A stretch of DNA of 42,668 nt from Xanthomonas sp. GTDB taxonomy: Bacteria > Pseudomonadota > Gammaproteobacteria > Xanthomonadales > SZUA-5. Position numbers and translations under genes: made by a program. The stretch covers positions 1 through 42,668 of the forward strand of contig JAIMJQ010000014.1 in assembly GCA_020693165.1 (NCBI GenBank), written 5' to 3'. The stretch's first letter is position 1. Each line of letters begins with the position of its first letter. Positions 1 through 9,278 of this stretch are shown piece by piece. The notes under the pieces were generated by a model. The model ran no database searches. It was given only the letters and a program-made list of their open reading frames with translations, and had not been told where the DNA came from.

Positions 1-90
1 GAAGCGAAGAAGCAATCCAGTGTCTCTGCATTTGCTTTGATCCGAAGGCCCGACAACCAAGAAGTGTCGCTGGATTGCTTCGCTGCGCTC
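1..90. repeat. Palindromic element A (truncated by the window edge)
   Basis: AAGCAATCCAG (10-20) inverted with CTGGATTGCTT (70-80), plus flanking GCGAAG / CGCTGCGCTCGC; GCAATGAC repeated at about 91 and 109. Confidence 0.7.
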
Positions 91-123
91 GCAATGACGA
101 GGTGGCTCGCAATGACGCCAAGG

Positions 124-648
124 TCAAGGTTTGCCTACAGTGCCCGCGTCCCGGCTTTTCCCGAACAACTCGAACGCAATCAGCATCACGATACCGACGG
201 TAATCCCGGAATCGGCGACGTTGAACGCCGGCCAGTGCCAGTTTTCATAGTACACATCGACGAAATCGATCACATAGCCGAGGCGCGCGCGGTCGATCAG
301 GTTACCGATGGCGCCGCCAATCAGCAGGGCCAGCGGCAGGCACAGCACCCACTGACGCCGGGCAGTGCGCCGCAGCCACTCGACCAGCGCGATGGTGACC
401 CCGCTGGCGATGATCAGGAAGAACCAGCGCTGCCAGCCGCCGTGGTTGCTCAGGAAGCTGAATGCGCCGCCCTCATTGTGGACCAGCGTCCAGTTGAGTC
501 CGGGCAGCACCGCAACCGGCGTCAGGTAGTCGAGCGCAGCGACTGCGATCGCCTTGGTCCACTGATCGATGATGATGACCAGTGCCGACAGCAGCAGCCA
601 GATCAGGCCGCCGCGACCGCCACGGTCAGAACCAGAGTCGGCTTTCAC
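124..648 (-). CDS. lspA: Lipoprotein signal peptidase (signal peptidase II)
   Basis: ORF translation has LspA hallmarks (IIIDQWTKA, NEGGAFSF, GGAIGNLIDRARLGYVIDFVDVY, FNVADSGI). GTG at 648 (VKADSG...) chosen as start; overlaps ileS 3' end. Neighbour of ileS as in the conserved murJ/ribF/ileS/lspA cluster. Confidence 0.93.
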   Translation of the reverse strand: MKADSGSDRGGRGGLIWLLLSALVIIIDQWTKAIAVAALDYLTPVAVLPGLNWTLVHNEGGAFSFLSNHGGWQRWFFLIIASGVTIALVEWLRRTARRQWVLCLPLALLIGGAIGNLIDRARLGYVIDFVDVYYENWHWPAFNVADSGITVGIVMLIAFELFGKSRDAGTVGKP

Positions 649-3445
649 CGGATCCCTCGATATTCTCGACGCACCGGCCGCACAGGCCGGGATGCGGTGC
701 GTGCGCGCCAACGTCGCCGCGATGGTGCCAGCAGCGCGCACACTTCGCAGCATCGCTGACACGCGCAACAAAGCTGATGGCGCCGCCCTCTATCTGCGCG
801 GCGTCGGCTGGGGCGGGCGACAGGTGCACATGCACAGCCGACACCATCAGCAGGAAGCGCAACTCGGGGACGGCCTCGGAGAGTCCGCCCATGGCTGTCG
901 GGCTGACGTAAAGATCGATCTCGGCATCGAGTCCGGAGCCAATGCGTTTGTCCTTGCGCAGGGGCTCCAGCGACTGGTTTATGGCTTCGCGCAAGGCCAG
1001 CAGTCGCTGCCATTGGGCGGCGCCCAGATTGCCATCGTCCGGCAGTGGCGACAGCCCCTGGTACCAGGTCTCGAATAACGGCGACACGGTCCCGCGCGCG
1101 GGCAGGAAGCGCCAGATCTCGTCGGCCGTGAAGCTCAGGATCGGCGCCATCCAGCGCACCATTGCCTCGGCCACGTGGAACATCGCGGTCTGTCCGGAGC
1201 GCCGCGCATGCGCATCTTCGCGCAGCGTGTACATGCGGTCCTTCAGCACATCGAGGTAGAAGGCACCGAGTTGCACACTGCAGAAGGTGTGCAACTCCTG
1301 ATAGATCAGGTGGAACTGGTAATCCTGGTAATTCTGGATCACGCGCTGCTGCAGCTGCCAAGCCTGATCGACGATCCACTGGTCAAACGGCAGCAGCTCT
1401 GCATGGGCGACGAGGTTGCGCGCCGGATCGAAGCCACTGAGATTGGCGAGCAGATAGCGGCAGGTGTTGCGGATGCGCCGATAGGACTCCGACACCCGCT
1501 TCAGGATCTCGTCGGAAACACTCATCTCGGCGCGATAGTCGGTGGCGGCGACCCACAGTCGCAGCACGTCCGCGCCCAGCGTTTTCATGACCTGCTGCGG
1601 CGCCACTACGTTGCCGGCCGACTTGCTCATCTTCTTGCCGTCGGCGTCGACGGTGAAACCATGCGTCAACACCTGACGGTAGGGCGCGGCGCCGCGCATC
1701 GCGGTGCTGGTCAGCAATGCCGACTGGAACCAGCCCCGATGCTGATCGGAACCTTCGAGGTAGAGGTCCGCAGGGACCCCCGCGAGTTCCGGTCGCGCAT
1801 CGACCACGCAGGCATGACTGACGCCGGAGTCGAACCAGACATCAAGAATGTCGGTGACCTTCTCGTAGCGCTCGGCCTCGTCGCCGAGCAGTTCGCGCGG
1901 ATCGAGATCGAACCAGGCGTCGACGCCGTCCTGCTCGATGCGACTGGCCACCTCGCCGAGCAACTCGACCGAGCGCGGATGTGGCGCCTGGTCAACCTTG
2001 TCGACGAACAGGGCGATCGGCACGCCCCAGGTGCGTTGCCGCGAGATGCACCAGTCGGGCCGGCCGGAGATCATGCCCTGAATGCGCTCCTTGCCCCAGT
2101 CCGGGACCCAACGCACCGTGTCGATCGCTGCCATCGCCTGATCGCGCAGACCAGCCACCTGCATGCTGATGAACCACTGCGGGGTCGCGCGAAAGATCGT
2201 GGGTGTCTTGTGCCGCCAGCAATGGGCAACGCTGTGATCGCAATCGACGTTCGCCAGCAGACGACCGAGCGATGCCAGGTGCTCGACGATGCGCGGATTG
2301 GCCTCCGCGATCTTCATGCCACCAAACAGCGGCAGGTCGGCAACGAAACGCCCATCACCCTGTACCGGATTGATGACCTCATCCGAATAGCGCTTCAGCG
2401 CCTGGAAGTCCTCGACGCCGTAGGCCGGTGAGGTGTGGACCAGACCGGTGCCGTCGACATCGCTGACGTGCTCGCCGAGGATCAGCAAAGAAATGCGATC
2501 GTAGAACGGATGGCGCACATTGCAGTGTTCAAGGGCCTTGCCGACACACCGCGCGATCACCTCGCCGGTGAGCTGGTAGCGCTTCAGGCAACGCTCGACC
2601 AGCGCATCGGCGATCACCAGATGCCCGCGCTCGGTGCGCACCAGCGCGTAGTCGAGATCCGCATTGACCGCAACGGCCTGATTCGACGGCAACGTCCACG
2701 GCGTGGTGGTCCAGATCACCGCCATGGCGTCGTCGACTGCCGTGGCCAGCCCGAAAACATGTGCCAGCGCAGCGCCGTCGACAAAGGGGAAACCCACGTC
2801 GATCGCCGGATCGACCTTGTTGGCGTATTCGATCTCGGCCTCGGCCAGCGCACTGCGACAATCGAAGCACCAGTGCACCGGCTTGAAACCGCGCATGACG
2901 TGTCCGCGTTCGACGATCTTCGCCAGCGCGCGCACCATATCGGCTTCGTACTTGAAGTCCATTGTGCGATACGGCTGCTCCCAGGCACCGAGCACACCGA
3001 GACGCTTGAAATCGACGCGCTGGCGTTCTATCTGCTCGGCGGCGTACTTGCGGCACTCGGCGCGGAACTCGCGCGCATCGAGCTTGTAGCCAACCTTGCC
3101 GAACTTCTTCTCGACCGCAACCTCGATCGGCAGGCCATGGCAGTCCCAGCCAGGCACGTAGGGCGCGCGGTAGCCGGACAGCAACCTGGACTTGACCACG
3201 ATGTCCTTGAGGATCTTGTTGACGGCGTGGCCGATATGGATGTCGCCGTTGGCATAGGGCGGGCCATCGTGCAGCACGAAAGCCGGGCGATCGGCAGCTG
3301 CCGCCTGCAGCGCGGCGTAGCGATCCTCGCTCTCCCACGCCGCCAGCATCGCCGGTTCGCGATTGGGGAGATCCGCCTTCATCGCGAAATCCGTGGTCGG
3401 CAGCAAGAGCGTCCGCTTGTAATCAGTCTGCTTGTCATCAGTCAC
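626..3445 (-). CDS. ileS: Isoleucyl-tRNA synthetase
   Basis: 939 aa; HIGH-type motif (ANGDIHIGHAVNK), KMSKS (GKKMSKSAGNV), C-terminal Zn ribbon (CARCWHHR...CGRCVENI). Confidence 0.98.
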   Translation of the reverse strand: MTDDKQTDYKRTLLLPTTDFAMKADLPNREPAMLAAWESEDRYAALQAAAADRPAFVLHDGPPYANGDIHIGHAVNKILKDIVVKSRLLSGYRAPYVPGWDCHGLPIEVAVEKKFGKVGYKLDAREFRAECRKYAAEQIERQRVDFKRLGVLGAWEQPYRTMDFKYEADMVRALAKIVERGHVMRGFKPVHWCFDCRSALAEAEIEYANKVDPAIDVGFPFVDGAALAHVFGLATAVDDAMAVIWTTTPWTLPSNQAVAVNADLDYALVRTERGHLVIADALVERCLKRYQLTGEVIARCVGKALEHCNVRHPFYDRISLLILGEHVSDVDGTGLVHTSPAYGVEDFQALKRYSDEVINPVQGDGRFVADLPLFGGMKIAEANPRIVEHLASLGRLLANVDCDHSVAHCWRHKTPTIFRATPQWFISMQVAGLRDQAMAAIDTVRWVPDWGKERIQGMISGRPDWCISRQRTWGVPIALFVDKVDQAPHPRSVELLGEVASRIEQDGVDAWFDLDPRELLGDEAERYEKVTDILDVWFDSGVSHACVVDARPELAGVPADLYLEGSDQHRGWFQSALLTSTAMRGAAPYRQVLTHGFTVDADGKKMSKSAGNVVAPQQVMKTLGADVLRLWVAATDYRAEMSVSDEILKRVSESYRRIRNTCRYLLANLSGFDPARNLVAHAELLPFDQWIVDQAWQLQQRVIQNYQDYQFHLIYQELHTFCSVQLGAFYLDVLKDRMYTLREDAHARRSGQTAMFHVAEAMVRWMAPILSFTADEIWRFLPARGTVSPLFETWYQGLSPLPDDGNLGAAQWQRLLALREAINQSLEPLRKDKRIGSGLDAEIDLYVSPTAMGGLSEAVPELRFLLMVSAVHVHLSPAPADAAQIEGGAISFVARVSDAAKCARCWHHRGDVGAHAPHPGLCGRCVENIEGSGESRLWF

Positions 3446-4374
3446 GCGCGGCTTACTCCGAGCAAACGCAGGGCTTCGTCGGCATCGCGACGAATCTGCT
3501 CAACGAGGGAATCAAGGTCGGGAAAATGCCATTCGTCCCGCTGCTTCGCAATGAAGTCGATAGTGAGGCGTTTTCCGTAGAGGTCGCCATCGAATTCGAA
3601 CAGATGGACTTCCAGCAGCAATTCCTTGCCGCCAACTGCGGGTCGGTAGCCAAGACTGGCCACGCCCGGGTGCTGCGTCAGGCCGGCGCCATCGACGCGC
3701 ACCGCGAAGATGCCACCGAAGCCCAGTGAGTTCTGCGGCCAGCGCAGATTGGCCGTGGGGAAGCCGAGCTGACGGCCGAGTTGCTGGCCGCGTACGACCC
3801 GCCCGGAATAGCTGTAGCGACGTCCGAGCGCATGTCCGGCGGCATCGAAGTCCGATGCCAGCAGCATCTCGCGAATGCGCGAGCTGCTGACGCGCTCGCC
3901 GTCGGCGGTCAGCGCCGCAATCTCGCGCGCCTCAAATCCAAAGCGCGCGCCTGCCGACTGCAGAACTTCGAGGTTGCCGGCGCGGTCGTGTCCGAAGCGG
4001 AACCCGGGCCCGACCCAGACCTCGCGCGCGCACATCCGACGCACCAGCACCTGCTCGATGAAGGAATCAGCGGAGGTCTGCGCCAGCGCGTGATCGAAGC
4101 GCAGGCTCAGCACACGTTCGATGCCGACGTCGCGGATGCGCACGGCGCGTTCGCGAAACGGGGTCAGGCGCAGCAGCGGAGCGCGCGCAAAGTGCTGCCG
4201 TGGCAAAGGTTCGAAGGTAACCACGACTGCCGGCAGACCGAGCGCATGGGCACGCGCGCGCAACTGCGTCAGCAGTGCCCGATGGCCGATATGGACACCA
4301 TCGAAAGCACCGATCGCAACCACGCTGCCGGCTGCGGTCAGCGGCGGTCCGTTACTGTCTCGACTGAGAATCAT
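3442..4374 (-). CDS. ribF: Bifunctional riboflavin kinase / FAD synthetase
   Basis: VVAIGAFDGVHIGHRALLTQL, SSSRIREML, GRVVRGQQLGRQLGFPTANL motifs. Start at MILSRDSN (4374) or upstream Met (4389). Overlaps ileS start. Confidence 0.95.
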   Translation of the reverse strand: MILSRDSNGPPLTAAGSVVAIGAFDGVHIGHRALLTQLRARAHALGLPAVVVTFEPLPRQHFARAPLLRLTPFRERAVRIRDVGIERVLSLRFDHALAQTSADSFIEQVLVRRMCAREVWVGPGFRFGHDRAGNLEVLQSAGARFGFEAREIAALTADGERVSSSRIREMLLASDFDAAGHALGRRYSYSGRVVRGQQLGRQLGFPTANLRWPQNSLGFGGIFAVRVDGAGLTQHPGVASLGYRPAVGGKELLLEVHLFEFDGDLYGKRLTIDFIAKQRDEWHFPDLDSLVEQIRRDADEALRLLGVSRA

Positions 4375-4545
4375 GGTGCGGCGCGGCAAAAGATCCCGAG
4401 TATAGCGGGCTGGGTCGCCGACTCCTTGGATGATTTGATGCCGATATGCAGCAGCGCATTGCCCGGCTCGAAGCGCGACTGGAGCGGATCGAACGTCGCC
4501 TGGAGCTCGACGTCGCCGGTGTTTCGCAGCCGGTCGAACGCAGAA

Positions 4546-6150
4546 TCAGGCCATCGGACTGCGGTCGCGCAAATGGCGTGGCCGCAGTCCGGCGGCGAAT
4601 GCCGTCGACAGGTATGCCAAACCGGCAGCCGCGCCCACCGCACCCAGCCAGGCCAGGCGCGCGGGCGCTGCCAGCGACTGCAACGGCGGCAACTGGCGTG
4701 GCAGCCACCAGAGCACCAAGGCGGTCGCCAGACTGGCCAGGAAAAGCGACAGCGCGTAGCGCCGCCAGCCACGGGCGGGGCGATAGCAGCCCGACCGCCG
4801 CAGCCACATCAGCAGCAGCCCCATGTTGACGTAACCGGCCAGCGCACTCGACAGCGCCAGTCCGGCGTGCGCACCCGGAAGGTCGAACCACAGCCAGAAG
4901 CCGACGAAGATCGCGTTCATGACCATGCTCGACGCCATGCTGGCGATGCCGGCCTTGACCGGGGTTGCCGTGTCCTGGCGCGCATAGAACGCCGGCGCCA
5001 GCACCTTGACCGCAATGAATGCCGGCAAACCGAGCGCCAGCGCGGCCAGGCTGAGCGCGGACATCTGCGCGTCCAGCGCAGTGAAACGGCCGTAGCCGAA
5101 CAGCGTCCAGAACATCGGCTCGGCCAGCAGGATCAGCAACAGCGCCGCCGGTAGTGCGATGAACAAGCCCAGACGCAAGCCCCAGTCGATCGATGCGGTG
5201 AAGCCGACCGGGTCGTCGGCCGCGTGCTTGCCCGACAGATGCGGCAGGATCACGGTACCAAGCGCAACGCCGAAGATGCCGAGCGGAAATTCGAGCAGGC
5301 GATCGGTGTAGTACAGCCAGGTCACGCTGCCGGTCAACAGGAACGAGGCAATCAACGTGTCGATCAGCAGGTTGAGCTGCGCCACCGACGAGCCGAACAG
5401 CGTCGGGATCATCAGCTTCATGACCTTGCGCACGCCGCTGTCGTGCCAGCCCCAGCGCGGTCGCGGCAACAGGCCGAGGCGCATCAAACCCGGCAATTGC
5501 ATCAGCAATTGCAGCACGCCGCCGATCAGCACGCCCCAGGCCAGCGCCTTGACAGGCTCGGTGAAGTACGGCGCCAGCCAGATTGCCGAGGCAATCAACG
5601 CGATATTGAGCAAGACCGGCGACAGCGCCGGCAACGCGAAGCGGCTGAAGCTGTTGAGGATGCCGCCGGCGAATCCGGCCAGCGATATCAACAGGATGTA
5701 CGGGAAGGTGATGCGCAGCATGTCCGCGGTCAACTTGAATTTCTCGGGATTGGCGAGAAATCCGGGGGCGAACAGGCCCACCAGTGCCGGCGCAGCAAAC
5801 AATCCGATTGCCACCACGATCAACAGGATCGCCGCCAGCGTGCCGCAAACATGGTCGACGAAATCGCGCAGCTCTTGCGGATCGCCGCGCTTCTTGTACT
5901 CCGCCAGCACCGGTACGAAAGCCAGCGAAAACGAGCCCTCGGCGAACAGCCGACGCATGAAGTTGGGAATGCGGAAGGCGACGTAGAAGGCGTCGGTAGC
6001 CAGGCTGGCGCCAAATTTCTGCGCGAACACCAGATCGCGCAGGAAGCCGAGCACGCGCGAGAGCAGCGTCATCGAACTGACGATGGCGGTGGAGCGCAGC
6101 AGTTTCACGATGACCCGAGAATTGACCAGGGGAGGCGCGAGTCTAGACAT
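4546..6150 (-). CDS. murJ: Lipid II flippase MurJ
   Basis: 534 aa polytopic membrane protein; MTLLSRVLGFLRDLVFAQKFGAS...AFRIPNFMRRLFAEGSFS...FVPVLAEY is diagnostic of MurJ/MviN; adjacent to ribF and rpsT. Confidence 0.95.
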   Translation of the reverse strand: MSRLAPPLVNSRVIVKLLRSTAIVSSMTLLSRVLGFLRDLVFAQKFGASLATDAFYVAFRIPNFMRRLFAEGSFSLAFVPVLAEYKKRGDPQELRDFVDHVCGTLAAILLIVVAIGLFAAPALVGLFAPGFLANPEKFKLTADMLRITFPYILLISLAGFAGGILNSFSRFALPALSPVLLNIALIASAIWLAPYFTEPVKALAWGVLIGGVLQLLMQLPGLMRLGLLPRPRWGWHDSGVRKVMKLMIPTLFGSSVAQLNLLIDTLIASFLLTGSVTWLYYTDRLLEFPLGIFGVALGTVILPHLSGKHAADDPVGFTASIDWGLRLGLFIALPAALLLILLAEPMFWTLFGYGRFTALDAQMSALSLAALALGLPAFIAVKVLAPAFYARQDTATPVKAGIASMASSMVMNAIFVGFWLWFDLPGAHAGLALSSALAGYVNMGLLLMWLRRSGCYRPARGWRRYALSLFLASLATALVLWWLPRQLPPLQSLAAPARLAWLGAVGAAAGLAYLSTAFAAGLRPRHLRDRSPMA

Positions 6151-6236
6151 GCGGGCAGCGCGATGACCGAGTCTGGCGAAGTTGCCATCAGGCTGCCGCA
6201 GTTTGCTGTCAAACAGCCACAGCTGGCTGGGTCAAT

Positions 6237-6333
6237 GAATGCCGGGGCGCGAGGGCTCGAAGACACGCAAGAGCACAAGATCGTTCCGAATCGGCTCTTC
6301 ACGTGCCCTCGTGCCCTCGTGCCCTCTCATTCC
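6237..6333. repeat. Palindromic element B1 (GTGCCCTC 8-mer arm)
   Basis: Three exact GTGCCCTC copies (6303-6326); degenerate inverted arm GGGGCGCGAGGGCTCGAAGACACGCAAGAGC (about 6244-6274); core resembles B2. Confidence 0.75.
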
Positions 6334-6339
6334 GCCTGA

Positions 6340-6369
6340 TTGACGCCCGCGCCCACGACCCGCTATGCT
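6340..6369 (+). promoter_or_regulatory. Candidate sigma70 promoter for rpsT
   Basis: TTGACG (6340-6345), 18-bp spacer, TATGCT (6364-6369), 42 bp upstream of the rpsT start. Visual call only. Confidence 0.5.
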
Positions 6370-6411
6370 TCGCGGTCCATTGCATTCCCTTATCCGTTTC
6401 GGAGTCCGTTC

Positions 6412-6696
6412 GTGGCCAATATCAAGTCCGCCAAGAAGCGTGCGCGTCAGGCCGACAAGCGCAACGCCCACAATTCCAGCGTGCGCTCGATGCTGCGCAC
6501 GGCCATCAAGAAGGTCGTCAAGGCCATCGACGCCGGCGACCAGCCGGGCGCCGAGTCGGCGCTGCAGTCCGCCGTGCCGATCATCGATCGCATTTCAGCG
6601 CACGGCTTCATCCACAAGAACAAGGCAGCTCGCCACAAGAGCCGCCTGACCGCTGCCGTGCGCAAGCTGTCGGCACCGGCCGCTGCTGCAGCCTGA
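6412..6696 (+). CDS. rpsT: 30S ribosomal protein S20
   Basis: GTG start; [35 protein letters not shown] is the canonical S20 N-terminus. Confidence 0.97.
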   Translation: MANIKSAKKRARQADKRNAHNSSVRSMLRTAIKKVVKAIDAGDQPGAESALQSAVPIIDRISAHGFIHKNKAARHKSRLTAAVRKLSAPAAAAA

Positions 6697-6715
6697 ACCG
6701 GCTGCACGGTCAAGC

Positions 6716-6743
6716 AAAAAGCCGGCTAGATGCCGGCGTTTTT
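6716..6743 (+). terminator. Rho-independent terminator after rpsT
   Basis: AAAAAGCCGGC-TAGAT-GCCGGCGTTTTT hairpin with T tract 20 bp past the rpsT stop. Confidence 0.85.
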
Positions 6744-6787
6744 GTTGCCCCGGCGGATGGGGTCTGCCGCCGCAGGGAAGTACTCGA

Positions 6788-7870
<1,083 letters not shown>

Positions 7871-7877
7871 TCAGAAA

Positions 7878-7906
7878 CAAAAAGCCCCGCGCGCAGCGGG
7901 GCCTTT
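7878..7906 (-). terminator. Rho-independent terminator between rpmA and obgE
   Basis: On the minus strand: GGCCCCGC-TGCGC-GCGGGGC-TTTTTG. Confidence 0.8.
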
Positions 7907-7927
7907 CGCAGAACAGCGGCGTCGCGC

Positions 7928-8185
7928 TTAAGCCGAAACGACGCTCACGAAGCGACGCATCTGCGGACCACCAACATGGAACTTGATGACGCCGTCGGTC
8001 AACGCGAACAATGTGTGATCGCGACCCAGGCCGACATTGCTGCCGGGATGGAAGCGCGTGCCACGCTGACGCACGATGATGTTGCCGGCCGAAACCGTTT
8101 GACCACCGTAGATTTTGACGCCCAGATACTTCGGGTTGGAGTCGCGACCGTTGCGAGTCGAACCGCCTGCCTTTTTATGTGCCAT
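7928..8185 (-). CDS. rpmA: 50S ribosomal protein L27
   Basis: [29 protein letters not shown]...VRQRGT; ATG at 8185. Confidence 0.97.
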   Translation of the reverse strand: MAHKKAGGSTRNGRDSNPKYLGVKIYGGQTVSAGNIIVRQRGTRFHPGSNVGLGRDHTLFALTDGVIKFHVGGPQMRRFVSVVSA

Positions 8186-8213
8186 CGCTGAATCCTCTTG
8201 ATCTGACCGGAGA

Positions 8214-8525
8214 TCAGGCGTTGATGCCGGTGATCTCGATCTCGGTGTAATGCTGACGGTGACCCATCTGCTTGCGGTGATGCTTGCGACGACGGAAGTG
8301 CACGATGTACACCTTGCCGGCGCGGCCATGGCTCTTTACCGTGGCGGCTACCTTGGCGCCCGCAACCAGCGGAGCTCCGATCGAAATCTGATCGCCATCG
8401 GCGACCAGCATCACCTGATCGAGCTCGATGGTCTCGCCCTCGGCGACGTTCAGCTTCTCAACCTTGAGAATGTCTCCAGGGGCTGCGCGATACTGCTTGC
8501 CACCAGTTGCAAATACGGCGTACAT
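8214..8525 (-). CDS. rplU: 50S ribosomal protein L21
   Basis: [18 protein letters not shown]...[28 protein letters not shown] at 8525. Confidence 0.97.
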   Translation of the reverse strand: MYAVFATGGKQYRAAPGDILKVEKLNVAEGETIELDQVMLVADGDQISIGAPLVAGAKVAATVKSHGRAGKVYIVHFRRRKHHRKQMGHRQHYTEIEITGINA

Positions 8526-8770
8526 GAAAACCTCGTCCAAAGGGACTTGAACAGAAATGGGGCTTGAAGCACAGAAGCGGAACTATAACCAGCCGCGACC
8601 GGCTGGTCAATGAACAAGTTCCGCAGATCGCGTCGACGTCTGCTGCCCGACCTCCGGAAACTTCACGGGGGCGACAAGCGCGCGCGCTTTGCACCAGAAT
8701 ACGGTAAGTTGAACCTGCGCACATCCTCCGCGGATGCGTCGGTGCAGAGTACGGAGCGTGAGACTCGCTG

Positions 8771-9145
8771 ATGGAGAAGCCACTGGACATGGGCCACGTG
8801 ATCCTCGACCGCCGCCAGGAACCGCGCTTCGAACTGCCCGGCCGTTTCCGCTGCATTGCGCCTGCCGGCCTCAACGGGCGGGTGGTCGACTTGTCTTTGA
8901 ACGGCGCGCTGCTCGAATCCGATGCCGAGCCGACCTGCCACGGCGGCGAAGTGATCGATCTACTGCTGGAGTTGGACGAGACCCGCCCGTTCGCGGCCAA
9001 GGCCCGCGTGGCGCATGTCCGTGGCCAGCGCATCGGCATCGAGTTCCACGAGATCGAACCGCCCGCGTTCGAGCAGTTGTCGGAACTGGTGCTGTCGCTC
9101 AAGCGGGCACCAACCCTGGCAAAGCTGTCGGTGGACCCGTCCTGA
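8771..9145 (+). CDS. PilZ domain protein (putative c-di-GMP receptor)
   Basis: RRQEPRFELPGRFRC...GRVVDLSLNGALLES: PilZ RxxxR and D/NxSxxG motifs; 124 aa. Confidence 0.85.
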   Translation: MEKPLDMGHVILDRRQEPRFELPGRFRCIAPAGLNGRVVDLSLNGALLESDAEPTCHGGEVIDLLLELDETRPFAAKARVAHVRGQRIGIEFHEIEPPAFEQLSELVLSLKRAPTLAKLSVDPS

Positions 9146-9173
9146 TCCGCGCGCCGCGCGCGGCCAGACTTCG

Positions 9174-9240
9174 TGGATCGAGACTCGTCTGCACGCCCTT
9201 GCCAAGCTGGATCACCAGCGTCCAGACAAGTCTGGACCCA
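9174..9240. repeat. Palindromic element C1
   Basis: Left arm TGGATCGAGACTCGTCTGCACGC (9174-9196) and right arm GCGTCCAGACAAGTCTGGACCCA (9218-9240): 19/23 complementary; lies between convergent PilZ and helicase genes. Confidence 0.8.
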
Positions 9241-9278
9241 CCGACCATCAGGTCAATGGCGGGCGCCAAACCCCCGCC

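Noticed and set aside
2435-3580. 381-aa plus-strand ORF
   Set aside because: Antisense to the unambiguous ileS gene.
7878-7906. Unusual regulatory structure between rpmA and obgE
   Set aside because: Best explained as an ordinary Rho-independent terminator.
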